DNA of 64,000 bases, taken from contig CASFDK010000005.1 in the NCBI GenBank assembly GCA_949293415.1, positions 1 through 64,000 on the forward strand, written 5' to 3'. How positions within the stretch are numbered: the first letter of the stretch is position 1; each line of letters starts with the position of its first letter. This document shows positions 8,605 to 16,976 of this stretch, piece by piece. The translations under genes were made by a program, and so were the position numbers. Below the pieces are notes generated by a model, which was not told the origin of the DNA, made no database searches, and worked only from the letters and a program-made list of their open reading frames with translations. This stretch comes from an uncultured Verrucomicrobiota bacterium (lineage in GTDB: Bacteria; Verrucomicrobiota; Verrucomicrobiia; Opitutales; Intestinicryptomonadaceae).

Positions 8605-9879
8605 TTACTTTACCGCGTCGGGCGGTATCGCCGACGAAATTTTGAACCTTCTTATCTTGGCAAGCGACATCAGAAACGCGACCGCGCAAAGCACCACGCT
8701 TATGAGTATGCAAAATCCGTTCGAGACGCCGACGGCTATCCCGCACAGTACAAGCCCGATTCCCATCGTCAGCCCCCACATCGACGACATCACGCTAAGC
8801 AGCCAGCCGCGCCTGCGCTCGTCCGCCGTGTCGGCGAACATCGCCAGTATTACGTAGTACGACAGTCCGAAGCCCGACGCCATAAAGAATGTGTTCGCCC
8901 AGATGAAACCGCCGATTTCGTCGAAAAACGGGAGGATTGCGGCGATTATGCAGAGCGTCATCGACAGGCGCAGCGAAAAGTTTTTCGAGAATTTCTCGAG
9001 TATTTTAGGGCCCGCGAGCGCGAACATTACGCTCGAAAAAACGCCGTGCAGCGACATATAGAGGGCGATTTGTTTCACCGAAAATCCGAACGAATCGGCA
9101 AGCACGAGCGGCGAGAGCGCGGCTATGCAGCCCGCCGCGATTTCCGAAAAAATGAATATCGCCGCCAGGTGTCGGGCCGGCTTTATCTTCAGGAAAATCG
9201 CGATGTCGGTAAGCCCCGAAAGCGGGTTGATTTTGCCGCGCTTTTCGCCCGTCGCCACCTGCGGCACGTTTTTGCGGACGAAGAAAAGCGTCAGCGCGAA
9301 TATCGGCGCGAGCGCGAAAAACGGAATGCTCCACGCGCCGCTCGAGGCGTTTTCGTCGATGAGCAGCGCGGCGAATGCGGGTCCAGCCATAAAGCCCGCG
9401 CTCATCGCAAGCAGCGACGCGCCGAGGTAGAAATTTTTCGATTTTTCGTCTGCGCATCTGTCGAGCAGTGCCGCCTGTATCACACCGTCGACGCCCGCCG
9501 TTGCGCCCACGAGCACGCGCCCCAAAATGAACGTTCCCACGGAGAGCAATTCCATTCCCAAACCCTGTCCGATGCAGCCGATTATCGTGCCGACGAGCGC
9601 GGCGGCGAGAACTGGCTTGCGCCCCGCGGTGTCGGACAGCGCGCCTATCATCGGGGCGCAGAAAAACACGAGCACGGGGTATGCCGCAAGCGCGATTCCG
9701 TAGACGAATTTATGTGCCGCCGCCGAATAGCCCGCAAGCATATCGTGCGACGCGGAAACGGGTTCGGCGAGCGTCGGGGCGAGAATCGGTATTACCATAC
9801 TCTCGCAGACGAGGTGGAAGAACAGCACCGCCAAGAGCGGCGCGGAAAACCAGAACGGAATTTTGCCGCTTTGCGTCAT
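8605..9879 (-). CDS. MFS transporter, TetA/multidrug-like
   Basis: This 424-residue protein contains about 12 hydrophobic segments. The loop between helices 2 and 3 carries the MFS signature (GALSDTAGRKPVL), and LGRVLVGATAGVDG resembles motif C-like regions of drug:H+ antiporters. Family members export drugs or metabolites using the proton gradient; the substrate cannot be read from the sequence. Its ATG overlaps the stop of the upstream secreted hypothetical by 4 nt, so it lies in the ruvC-to-glgB run. The stop lies 44 nt before the long nfeD start. No adjacent regulator suggests dedicated drug resistance. Confidence 0.88.
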   Translation of the reverse strand: MTQSGKIPFWFSAPLLAVLFFHLVCESMVIPILAPTLAEPVSASHDMLAGYSAAAHKFVYGIALAAYPVLVFFCAPMIGALSDTAGRKPVLAAALVGTIIGCIGQGLGMELLSVGTFILGRVLVGATAGVDGVIQAALLDRCADEKSKNFYLGASLLAMSAGFMAGPAFAALLIDENASSGAWSIPFFALAPIFALTLFFVRKNVPQVATGEKRGKINPLSGLTDIAIFLKIKPARHLAAIFIFSEIAAGCIAALSPLVLADSFGFSVKQIALYMSLHGVFSSVMFALAGPKILEKFSKNFSLRLSMTLCIIAAILPFFDEIGGFIWANTFFMASGFGLSYYVILAMFADTADERRRGWLLSVMSSMWGLTMGIGLVLCGIAVGVSNGFCILISVVLCAVAFLMSLAKIRRFKISSAIPPDAVK

Positions 9880-11087
9880 TTGCCCTGCGGTTGTTCCTTC
9901 GCGATTCCGCCGAGGAGTTCGTAGGTCGAGTTCGGCAGAGCCTTGTTTTCAATCGCCCACTGGCAGTATTTTTTCATCAGCGGGAAGCGTTCCGCGCCCG
10001 TCAAAAGCGATTTCAGCGCGGCGATGTGGTAAAGCCCGAGCATCATTTTTTTCATTTCATCCTTGTCGGCGGGTTTTTTGCGTTCCGACATCATCTTTTG
10101 CGCGAATTTTGCTTCGTCCACATACGAGAGCAAATCCATTATTCGGCGAATCGGGCGGAACGTGCCGTCGGCGAGAAATTCGCCCGTCAGCATATCTATC
10201 TGCGCCGCGCCGAGGACGGTATCCCACTCCTTGTATGGGTCGGGGATGTCGGCCCTGCGCATTGCGTCTTGGTATTTGCGCTCGGCGGGCGTAAGCAGGG
10301 TGTCGTCCACGCGCGCCTCGTCGAGGATTGCGAACAGGAATATTATTTTCGCGCGGTCGAGCGGTTTGCTCTGCGCGAACGAGTCGCGGATGGGCGAAAG
10401 CAGAAATTCGTTGCGCTTGAACGCGGCGCGGACGAAGCCCAGATTTATGAAATTCAGGTCGTTCGGCGCGCCCTTTTGCTCGAGGTCGAATTCGTTCGAG
10501 AAGAAGAGCGAGTAGAGCACGTCGGGCGAGGGGTTTTCGTAGAATTTCAGAACCGTGTCGGCGACGAGCTTTTTGTCGGTCATCGGAATGGGCGAGACCC
10601 ATTCGGACAGGCGCACCGTCGTTTTTGCGGTTGCCGTTTTTTTTGCGATTTCGTCGCGGGCTTCGATTTCGAACGTGTAAAGACCCTCGGGCGAGTTTCT
10701 GTCGAAACACGCGGCGACGTATTTCGTGGACGCAACGATTATGTCTTTGCCGGCCTTTTTGCCCTTCAGCGAAATGTTGTCGGATACCTTTGTTCGCCTG
10801 CCGTCGGGGGCGATTGAGTAAACCGAGTATTGGATGTCGAAATTGCCGTCCCTGACCGCCGCCTTTTCGAAAAACGGGAAAACCGAAAAATTCTGGTGGA
10901 AGTACACTCGCGGAGTTTCGACGATATTCGGCGCGGAGTCGGCGGGCAGGTTGAACCACCACTCCATTTTGGGATCGAGCGTGCTCGCGGCGATGTGTGC
11001 GGAAAATCCGCCGCCGGAGGCGTCCGCCGCTTGGCAGGCAAGGCACAGCAACGCCGCCGCCTTCAGTATGTCTTTTATCTTTCGCAT
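9876..11087 (-). CDS. Secreted hypothetical protein (403 aa)
   Basis: A signal peptide is clear (KAAALLCLACQAADASG), predicting export to the periplasm or outer membrane. The first 180 mature residues look like beta-sandwich domains (VYFHQNFSVFPFFEK; GLYTFEIEARDEI), and the rest is alpha-helical (residues about 190-390), with phrases such as YENPSPDVLYSLFFSNEF and DLLSYVDEAKFAQKM. No catalytic motif is obvious. It sits between the nucleotidyltransferase (33 nt upstream) and the MFS gene (4-nt overlap), so it is co-expressed with housekeeping genes. I do not recognise the family; a conserved verrucomicrobial envelope protein is plausible. Confidence 0.72.
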   Translation of the reverse strand: MRKIKDILKAAALLCLACQAADASGGGFSAHIAASTLDPKMEWWFNLPADSAPNIVETPRVYFHQNFSVFPFFEKAAVRDGNFDIQYSVYSIAPDGRRTKVSDNISLKGKKAGKDIIVASTKYVAACFDRNSPEGLYTFEIEARDEIAKKTATAKTTVRLSEWVSPIPMTDKKLVADTVLKFYENPSPDVLYSLFFSNEFDLEQKGAPNDLNFINLGFVRAAFKRNEFLLSPIRDSFAQSKPLDRAKIIFLFAILDEARVDDTLLTPAERKYQDAMRRADIPDPYKEWDTVLGAAQIDMLTGEFLADGTFRPIRRIMDLLSYVDEAKFAQKMMSERKKPADKDEMKKMMLGLYHIAALKSLLTGAERFPLMKKYCQWAIENKALPNSTYELLGGIAKEQPQGK

Positions 11088-11120
11088 TTTTCTGTCTTTT
11101 CGGAAAGGTTGTCCGTTGCG

Positions 11121-11978
11121 TTAAATTCTGCCGCTTTCGCGCAGGAATTTTTCGACGGCGGGCATGTCGGCTTGATAGGTTACGCCCTGCCAGCGTTCGT
11201 TTGTGGGCAGTATTTTTGCGGTTATGCGGTTTTGCTTTATCGCGCAGTCGACCGCCGAGGGCAGATAGTATTCCGCCTTCGGGCTCTTCGAATTTTCGGA
11301 AAGAAATTTTTCGAAGCCCTCCCCGAGGATGTCCATAAAGTCTTTGCGGAAGCACCAGAAGTTAAGGGAGGTATATTCGTCGCCGCCGAAAATTTCGCCT
11401 TCCGCGCTCTTGATTTTAAGCGGGGTGTCGGAGATTTTTTCGATGCCGGTGAACTCGCGTATCGAGGCGAGGTTCAGGTTTTCGTCGGGCGTGCAGATTC
11501 CGCGCGAGACCGCGCCGTTTTCGGAAAGCGTGTTTTTGAGCCTGTAGCCTGCGAGCGCGCATTTGTCGGGCGCGGAAGCGTCGAGGAAGTCGGCGGCGGG
11601 TTGGTAGACTCCCGCGCCGTAGTAGTCGTCGGCGTTGACTGCGAAAAAGCCTTCGGTTATTTCGTCGGCGCAGGCGAGCACTGCGTGCCCCGTTCCCCAC
11701 GGGCGGGTGCGTCCGAGCGGCAGAGGCTGCCCGCTTTTGTCCTGAAAGACGTAGCGGACGTCGAACGAGTTCTCGTACTTGCCCGATACGATTTCGCGGA
11801 AGACTTTTTCTATGTCGGAGCGTATCACGAACACGAGGCGTTCCGCGCCCGCGGCGGTTGCGTCTTCGATTGCGAAGTCGAGCATCGCCTTTTGCGAGCC
11901 GCCGAATTTCGCCGCCTGTTTGAGTCCGCCGAAGCGGCTTCCCATTCCCGCCGCCATTGCTATTAGGGTTTTTTTCAT
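11121..11978 (-). CDS. Nucleotidyltransferase (sugar-phosphate NTP transferase family)
   Basis: The 285-residue product begins MKKTLIAMAAGMGSRFGG, with the nucleotide-binding GxGxRxG-like loop at residues 9-18, preceding KQAAKFGG and, further on, FAVNADDYYG, which would hold the metal-binding Asp. This is the fold of UDP-glucose/mannose-1-phosphate-type nucleotidyltransferases, which activate sugar phosphates. The ATG at 11978 is chosen because the upstream part of the frame overlaps ruvC and is not protein-like. It begins 3 nt after the ruvC stop. The substrate is not determined; cell-wall or capsule precursor synthesis is likely. Confidence 0.85.
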   Translation of the reverse strand: MKKTLIAMAAGMGSRFGGLKQAAKFGGSQKAMLDFAIEDATAAGAERLVFVIRSDIEKVFREIVSGKYENSFDVRYVFQDKSGQPLPLGRTRPWGTGHAVLACADEITEGFFAVNADDYYGAGVYQPAADFLDASAPDKCALAGYRLKNTLSENGAVSRGICTPDENLNLASIREFTGIEKISDTPLKIKSAEGEIFGGDEYTSLNFWCFRKDFMDILGEGFEKFLSENSKSPKAEYYLPSAVDCAIKQNRITAKILPTNERWQGVTYQADMPAVEKFLRESGRI

Positions 11979-11980
11979 AT

Positions 11981-12616
11981 CTATACTTTGTGTGTGAAAA
12001 TGTGCGCTATTGCAGCTCCCGCGGCGTCGGCTTCGTCGGACGGCAGCACGGGCGCGCCGCCGACTATCGCCGCGACCGACCGCGCAACCTGTTCCTTGCT
12101 CGCCCGTCCGTAGCCTATTACCGCCTGTTTGATGCGCAGCGGCGGATATTCGAAAACTTCGAGCCGCAAGTCCGCCGCAGCCGCAATCGCCGCGCCGCGC
12201 GACGAGCCGAGTATGAGCGCGGTTCTGAAATTCTGCACGTAAACGCTCTGTTCTATCGCCGCGCATACGGGGTTGTTGCGCCTTATCATCGCCGCCGTTT
12301 CGCGCAGTATCCGCGCGAGGCATTCGGGCATCGAAAGCGACGGATGGTTTTTGACCGTCAGCGATTCGACGTATGCGAGCGTGCCGTCGGGGCGCGACTC
12401 TATGATTGCAAGCCCCGTCCCGCGCAGGCTCGGGTCGATTCCCAGCACCCGTCCGCACAGTTGTTTCCCGTGCAGATTGCGCTCGATTCGAAGCCGGCGT
12501 TTGAGCGCGCCCGCCGTTTCCGATTTCGGCGGAAGGGGCGCGGACGGCGACGCGGCGGATTTTAGTCCGCCGCCCGAAAGTGCCTGAGTCCACAGTGATC
12601 TGCCCGATTTCGCCAT
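11981..12616 (-). CDS. ruvC: Crossover junction endodeoxyribonuclease RuvC, N-terminally extended
   Basis: RuvC resolves Holliday junctions with RuvAB. The RNase H-like core starts near residue 57 with VLGIDPSLRGTGLAI (catalytic Asp61), followed by Glu122 in AAIEQSVYVQN and the C-terminal acidic pair in SDEADAAGAA. The core is about 155 residues, the normal RuvC size. The 211-residue frame has about 53 extra N-terminal residues rich in Ser, Pro and Arg. No closer ATG or GTG precedes the core, so the extension may be real. It is the first gene of the minus-strand run and diverges from the FtsB-like gene. Confidence 0.93.
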   Translation of the reverse strand: MAKSGRSLWTQALSGGGLKSAASPSAPLPPKSETAGALKRRLRIERNLHGKQLCGRVLGIDPSLRGTGLAIIESRPDGTLAYVESLTVKNHPSLSMPECLARILRETAAMIRRNNPVCAAIEQSVYVQNFRTALILGSSRGAAIAAAADLRLEVFEYPPLRIKQAVIGYGRASKEQVARSVAAIVGGAPVLPSDEADAAGAAIAHIFTHKV

Positions 12617-12678
12617 TCTGTCCGCCAGTATCCGACTTTGAGTTCCGTCTTGCGAGTTTTTATTTGAAAAATTTTATG

Positions 12679-12707
12679 TTTACACGGCGGCGCGGTAGTG
12701 CGATATT
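12679..12707 (+). promoter_or_regulatory. Putative sigma-70-type promoter of the FtsB-like/GH13 pair
   Basis: TTTACA (12679-12684) and GATATT (12702-12707) are separated by 17 nt. Transcription would start about 9 nt before the ATG at 12723, giving a very short leader. Position and spacing support it; no experimental basis. Confidence 0.4.
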
Positions 12708-12722
12708 GGAAGTTTCTATAGG

Positions 12723-13442
12723 ATGGACAAAATCTACAACGCCGTAATTCTTTTGCTCTTAACCGCCACGGTTCTGATGGCGTCGCTCTTCTATTTGAAG
12801 TGGATTGCCGTGCGCGAGGAAAACATAGAGCGCAGGCTCGACGAGTCGCGGCTTGTCTACAGAATCGACGCGCTCGAGCGCGAGAAGGCGTACAAGCAGG
12901 AGTATTACTACAGGCTTCTCCATGACGACGCTTTCGCCGAGCGCGTCATCCGCGAGAAGCTCGGGTTTGTCGGCAGGGACGAAATCGTATTCCGCTTCAA
13001 GGATTCCACTCCCGTGAGCGTGGACACCAACTTTGCGCCGAGGTTTTTCCCGAAACAGACCGACGTAAAAAAACAGCTCGAGCCCGTCGCGCAGACCCTT
13101 TCCGAGGAAGAAACCGCCCCCGCAGAGCCGCAACGGAAGTCGATTCTGCGCCGCCTGTTTTCGCGCCCGTCCGACATCGCCGCCGAGCTCGCAACCGGCG
13201 GGCGTACGGACGGCGAACCCGCGATTAAAATAGATATGTCGGCGGGCGGGGCTTCGGGTGAGCGCGCATCCTCCTCGCAAGCGGAAGTTCCGAAGGTACA
13301 GGAAAGCCGGCGGGCGGCGGATTCGCGGGAAAATCCGATTCGGCTCAAAACGTCTCCCGAACCCGCCAAGGCGCGGGAAAATCCGAAAACTTCGGCGCGC
13401 AAAAAATCGTCTCCCAATGCAATCCGCTTCCGCGCCGATTAG
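12723..13442 (+). CDS. FtsB/DivIC-like septum formation initiator with long C-terminal extension
   Basis: The first 100 residues fit FtsB/DivIC: a single transmembrane helix (about 6-28, VILLLLTATVLMASLFYLKW), a coiled coil (RLDESRLVYRIDALEREK), and the end motif of the family (VIREKLGFVGRDEIVFRF). These proteins link early and late divisome components in the periplasm. The remaining 140 residues are a disordered Ser/Pro/Lys-rich extension absent from short homologues. The ATG sits close to an upstream promoter-like site. The stop is 6 nt before the GH13 gene, so the two are co-transcribed. Confidence 0.8.
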   Translation: MDKIYNAVILLLLTATVLMASLFYLKWIAVREENIERRLDESRLVYRIDALEREKAYKQEYYYRLLHDDAFAERVIREKLGFVGRDEIVFRFKDSTPVSVDTNFAPRFFPKQTDVKKQLEPVAQTLSEEETAPAEPQRKSILRRLFSRPSDIAAELATGGRTDGEPAIKIDMSAGGASGERASSSQAEVPKVQESRRAADSRENPIRLKTSPEPAKARENPKTSARKKSSPNAIRFRAD

Positions 13443-13448
13443 AAAATT

Positions 13449-15848
13449 ATGACGGCAAAAATAATCAAGGCTTGGTGGATAAATTCGCGGGAAATCGCGG
13501 TAGTTTTCGGCAGGGACATTCCGTTTGTGCCGAAAGTGGAGGTCGTCGGTCTGTCTTCCGAAAGTGTGTTCGCGGTTCGCAGGGCTTCGGGGCGCGACTT
13601 CGCAAAGTATGCTTCCTACTACATTTCGGACGGCGAAATAAACTTTCTTTTGGATGCCGACAATTTCCGCAACATCCGCGCATGCGGCGATGCCGACTAC
13701 TATGTCTGCGGCGATTTCAACGGCTGGGGCGCGGCAATCGGCGACCCGAAGTGGCGGATGAAGCCCGCGTACGGAACCTTCGGCAGGGCGTTGACGCTTC
13801 CGCTTTCGGCTCTCGCGCTGAAAAAGCGCACGGCGTATTTCAAGTTCGCGGGCGCGGACGGCAGGTGGCTCGAGCCGAAGCAGAGTCTGCCGAATGTCGA
13901 GCGCGACAAAAACGGCAACTCGAACTTGCGTCTTAGTTTGGACAAGACAGGGCTTCACGTCTTCGTCGTATCGTTCGACTGCGTGTGTTCGCTTGCCGAC
14001 GAGATAAAGCTGTCGTTCCCCGAGCTTTCTGTTTCGTGCGCGGTGGACTTCGCGGAAAGGCTTTTGAAGATTTATTCGCCCGCGCCGCTGGGGGTTCGGT
14101 TCGTCGGCGGCAAGACGGTGTTTTCTATTTTCGCCCCGCGCGCAAATTCGGCGTGCGTGCTTTGGGGGGCGGAGGGCGAACGGCTTTTGCATGTTGCCGA
14201 GGCAGTCTCGCGCGACGGCGCGGTCTGGACTGCCGAAGTTTTCGGCGACCTTTCGGGCGCGGGGTATTTCTGGCACATCGGCGGAAAGAACCGCGACAGG
14301 ACTACCGCCTTCGACATAGAAAAGCCCGTAGCCGACCCCTACGCGAATGCTATGCGTTCGTCGGCGGGCCCGTCGATTGTAAAGTTCGACGGAGATTTGC
14401 CGTCTCCCAAGTGCGTTTTCAATCCGCCCAGTTGGCACGATTTGACGGTGATGGAAATTCACCTTCGCGACGTGCTCGCGCGGGCGGCAGCCGGAATTTC
14501 GCCGTCGGAACGCCTGACGTTTGCGGGGCTTGAAAAGTGGCTTGCCTCCGACGGTTGCTATCTTCGCGCGGCGGGCGTCAACTGCGTGGAGCTTCAGCCG
14601 ATTCAGGAATTTACGGCGGAAAAACCGTCGGACTACGAGTGGGGTTATATGCCCGTCAACTGGTTTGCGCCTGCAAGTTCGTACGCAACCGATCCCGCCG
14701 CCGCCACGCAAAACGACGACTTCGCTCGGCTCGTTGACGCGTTCCACAGGGCGGGAATTGCGGTTATCTTGGACGTTGTGTACAACCACGTGGGAGAACC
14801 GAACTACCTCGAAAACGTAGACAAGGAATACTATTTCGAGTTGGGTATGTCGGACGACAAAATGAATTTCAGCGGTTGCGGCAACGATTTCCGCGCGCGC
14901 GCGCCGATGGCGAAGCGGATGATTGTGGACAGTCTCAAGAAGCTTGTGCTCAACTACGGCGTTGACGGCTTCCGCTTCGACCTTGCCGAGCTTTTGGAGC
15001 TCGACGTTCTGCGCGATATCGAAACGGAAACGAAGAAAATAAAGCCGTCGATAATTCTGATTGCCGAACCGTGGAGCTTCAGGGGGCACATCGCAAACGC
15101 GCTGCGCGAAACGGGCTTTGCGTCTTGGAACGACGGCTTTCGCGAGTTTATGCTTTCGTATGCGCAGGGGCGCGGCGACTTTGCGGGCTTTAAATATTTT
15201 ATCGGCGGCAGCAGGGACTCTGCCCGTTTCTGCGCCCAGACCGTCAACTATCTCGAAAGCCACGACGATATGTGTCTTTTCGACAGGCTGACGGGGCTTC
15301 ACGAACATCCGTCGGTTGAGGATTTGCGGCGGTACAAGCTTGCGTACGCGCTCGTGCTGCTTTCGATAGGCGTGCCGATGCTCGCGGAGGGCTTCGACTT
15401 GGTCCGTACAAAGTACGGCAAGAACAACACCTACAAAGACGGCGAAGCGAACGCGCTCGACTACCGTCGCGGAATGCGCTTTGCGGGGGTGGGCAGATGG
15501 CTGCGCGCGCTCGTAAAGTTCCGCAATTCGGACGCGGCGGCGGCGTTGAAAATAGACGGCGCATTGCCGCACGAGTGGCTTAAATTCTACGCCTGCGCCG
15601 ATTCGTCCGCGGGGGCTGTGATGTTCAACTCGGCGGGCGCGGGCAGGGCAAAGCGCATATTGGCGGCGTTTAATCCGACCGATTCGACGGCGGATATTGC
15701 GCTCGAAAGCGAAATCGAAAAGAATTTTGTGCAGGTTGCCGACATCGACAACTTCGACCCGCAGGGTATCGAAAACATAGAAAGCCCGATTGTGAACGGC
15801 GTACTGAGTCTGCCGCCGATTTCAATGGCGTTGTTTGTGGAAAAATAA
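13449..15848 (+). CDS. GH13 alpha-amylase-family enzyme, pullulanase/isoamylase-like
   Basis: The 799-residue protein has two N-terminal beta modules (YYVCGDFNGWGAAIGDPKW near residue 85 is glycogen-binding-like; a CBM48-like VFSIFAPRANSACVLW near residue 225), then a GH13 barrel from about 340. The catalytic triad is visible: Asp in DGFRFDLAELLE (about 510), Glu in LIAEPWSF (about 540) and Asp in YLESHDD (about 605). VILDVVYNHVGE is the region I motif. Type I pullulanases and isoamylases cleave alpha-1,6 branches of glycogen or pullulan. There is no signal peptide, so it is probably cytosolic and complements glgB. Exact specificity is not certain. Confidence 0.88.
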   Translation: MTAKIIKAWWINSREIAVVFGRDIPFVPKVEVVGLSSESVFAVRRASGRDFAKYASYYISDGEINFLLDADNFRNIRACGDADYYVCGDFNGWGAAIGDPKWRMKPAYGTFGRALTLPLSALALKKRTAYFKFAGADGRWLEPKQSLPNVERDKNGNSNLRLSLDKTGLHVFVVSFDCVCSLADEIKLSFPELSVSCAVDFAERLLKIYSPAPLGVRFVGGKTVFSIFAPRANSACVLWGAEGERLLHVAEAVSRDGAVWTAEVFGDLSGAGYFWHIGGKNRDRTTAFDIEKPVADPYANAMRSSAGPSIVKFDGDLPSPKCVFNPPSWHDLTVMEIHLRDVLARAAAGISPSERLTFAGLEKWLASDGCYLRAAGVNCVELQPIQEFTAEKPSDYEWGYMPVNWFAPASSYATDPAAATQNDDFARLVDAFHRAGIAVILDVVYNHVGEPNYLENVDKEYYFELGMSDDKMNFSGCGNDFRARAPMAKRMIVDSLKKLVLNYGVDGFRFDLAELLELDVLRDIETETKKIKPSIILIAEPWSFRGHIANALRETGFASWNDGFREFMLSYAQGRGDFAGFKYFIGGSRDSARFCAQTVNYLESHDDMCLFDRLTGLHEHPSVEDLRRYKLAYALVLLSIGVPMLAEGFDLVRTKYGKNNTYKDGEANALDYRRGMRFAGVGRWLRALVKFRNSDAAAALKIDGALPHEWLKFYACADSSAGAVMFNSAGAGRAKRILAAFNPTDSTADIALESEIEKNFVQVADIDNFDPQGIENIESPIVNGVLSLPPISMALFVEK

Positions 15849-15850
15849 AA

Positions 15851-15880
15851 GGGCAATCCCGCGCGGAATTGCCCTTGATT
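15851..15880 (+). terminator. Hairpin terminator after the GH13 gene
   Basis: GGGCAAT (15851-15857) pairs with ATTGCCC (15868-15874), with a CCGCGCGG core between them, starting 3 nt after the GH13 stop. The following TTGATTGG is only weakly T-rich. Confidence 0.6.
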
Positions 15881-15980
15881 GGTTATCATTACTACAACAA
15901 ATTGATTATAAGAGTTTGCGGCGACCTTATTTCAAACCCCTCCAAAACAAGCGAAGCGAGTTTTTGGTAGAATAAAAAGA

Positions 15981-16180
15981 CGGCAATCCGCAAATAGATT
16001 TAAAAAGCTTCCCGCGTAGTGAAGCTACGCTGCTTAGGCGCGTGAAAACAGGTTTCAGAGGGCGGCTTTGCTTTGGAGCGGCGATGTAAGCGTATAAACA
16101 TACGTGTCATTGCCGCTCCAAAGTGAAACGCCCTATCAAGCCTGTTTTCACGCGCCCGAAGAAAGCTTTCGGCAATCCGC
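15981..16180. mobile_element. MITE-like palindromic element flanked by 11-bp direct repeats
   Basis: CGGCAATCCGC occurs at 15981-15991 and again at 16170-16180. Between them lies a 120-bp imperfect palindrome (16037-16156) with perfect 16-bp outer arms: GGCGCGTGAAAACAGG and its complement CCTGTTTTCACGCGCC. Inner arms TTTGGAGCGGC and GCCGCTCCAAA also pair, closing on a loop with CGTAT and ATACG. No coding potential is seen. The same terminal sequence recurs at 47241-47363, so this is likely a repeat family of the MITE or REP type. The 332-bp gap after the GH13 gene holds this and the terminator only. Confidence 0.7.
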
Positions 16181-16732
16181 CTACTTCGAGAAATAGCGGT
16201 TGTAGAGACCGAGGAATGCGGAACCGTGGCGGGCTTCGTCCTTGCACATCTCGTGAACCGTGTCGTGGATTGCGTCGTAGCCGAGTTCCTTCGCGCGCTT
16301 TGCTATCTGCAGTTTGCCTTCCGTCGCTCCGCGTTCGGCTTCTATGCGCACCTTCAGGTTTTTCGCGGTGTCGGCATCGACAACTTCGCCGAGCAGTTCG
16401 GCAAACTTCGCGGCGTGTTCGGCCTCTTCAAAAGCGATACGCTTGTAGGCTTCGGCAACTTCGGGGTATCCCTCGCGGTCGGCTTGGCGGCTCATCGCAA
16501 GGTACATTCCCACTTCGGTGCATTCGCCCGTGAAGTGGGCGCGCAACCCTTCGACGACTTCGGGGTCGAGCCCCTTCGCCACGCCGATTCTGTGTTCGTC
16601 GGCCCAAACTATTTTGTCGGAAACTTCGCGCACTACGAACTTCGACTTGGGGGCTTTACATTGCGGGCAGAAATCGGGGGCGTTATCGCCGTCCATTACA
16701 TATCCGCATACCGAGCATACTATCTGTTTCAT
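16181..16732 (-). CDS. rbr: Rubrerythrin (N-terminal rubredoxin, 'reverse' type)
   Basis: The 183-residue protein starts with a rubredoxin-like zinc/iron site (Cys6, Cys9, Cys22, Cys25; CSVCGY and CPQC) and continues with a ferritin-like four-helix domain. Diiron ligands are visible in [24 protein letters not shown] and [11 protein letters not shown]. Rubrerythrins reduce hydrogen peroxide, so this supports an anaerobic or microaerophilic lifestyle. The rubredoxin is at the N-terminus, opposite to classic rubrerythrin. A GGAAGG Shine-Dalgarno site lies about 9 nt before the ATG. It is a single-gene transcript whose stop abuts the palindromic element. Confidence 0.93.
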   Translation of the reverse strand: MKQIVCSVCGYVMDGDNAPDFCPQCKAPKSKFVVREVSDKIVWADEHRIGVAKGLDPEVVEGLRAHFTGECTEVGMYLAMSRQADREGYPEVAEAYKRIAFEEAEHAAKFAELLGEVVDADTAKNLKVRIEAERGATEGKLQIAKRAKELGYDAIHDTVHEMCKDEARHGSAFLGLYNRYFSK

Positions 16733-16781
16733 ATGTTTTTTCCTTCCAATCTTTGTTTGCTGTTTTGATTAAAATAATAAT

Positions 16782-16795
16782 GGTACTGTAATACC
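16782..16795. promoter_or_regulatory. Small inverted repeat upstream of rubrerythrin
   Basis: GGTA (16782-16785) and TACC (16792-16795) flank a 6-nt centre (CTGTAA), about 50-63 nt upstream of the rubrerythrin ATG and next to AT-rich DNA (TTATTATTTT on the minus strand). It could be an operator for an oxidative stress regulator; it does not match the PerR or Fur box. Weak evidence. Confidence 0.2.
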
Positions 16796-16976
16796 GTTAT
16801 GTTGCGCAATGCAAGAAAATTTTTTCAAAAAAGCGAATTTTTTTTTCGAGTTGCCCGTGGATGCCGAAAAATACTGGGCGCGCGGCGTTCCTTTTGCGGC
16901 GGAAACGTTGCGGAAAAAGGCGGTTTGTAACGGAAAAATCGTCCGAACGACCCTTCGGAATAGACGCAAACCGCGT

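Noticed and set aside
12759..15572. A 937-codon open frame on the minus strand, antisense to the FtsB-like and GH13 genes.
   Set aside because: Its product is Arg-rich with no domain and it mirrors two convincing plus-strand genes. High GC and codon bias leave antisense frames open. Similar long frames, such as 847-2058 and 59863-61647 on the minus strand, were dropped for the same reason.
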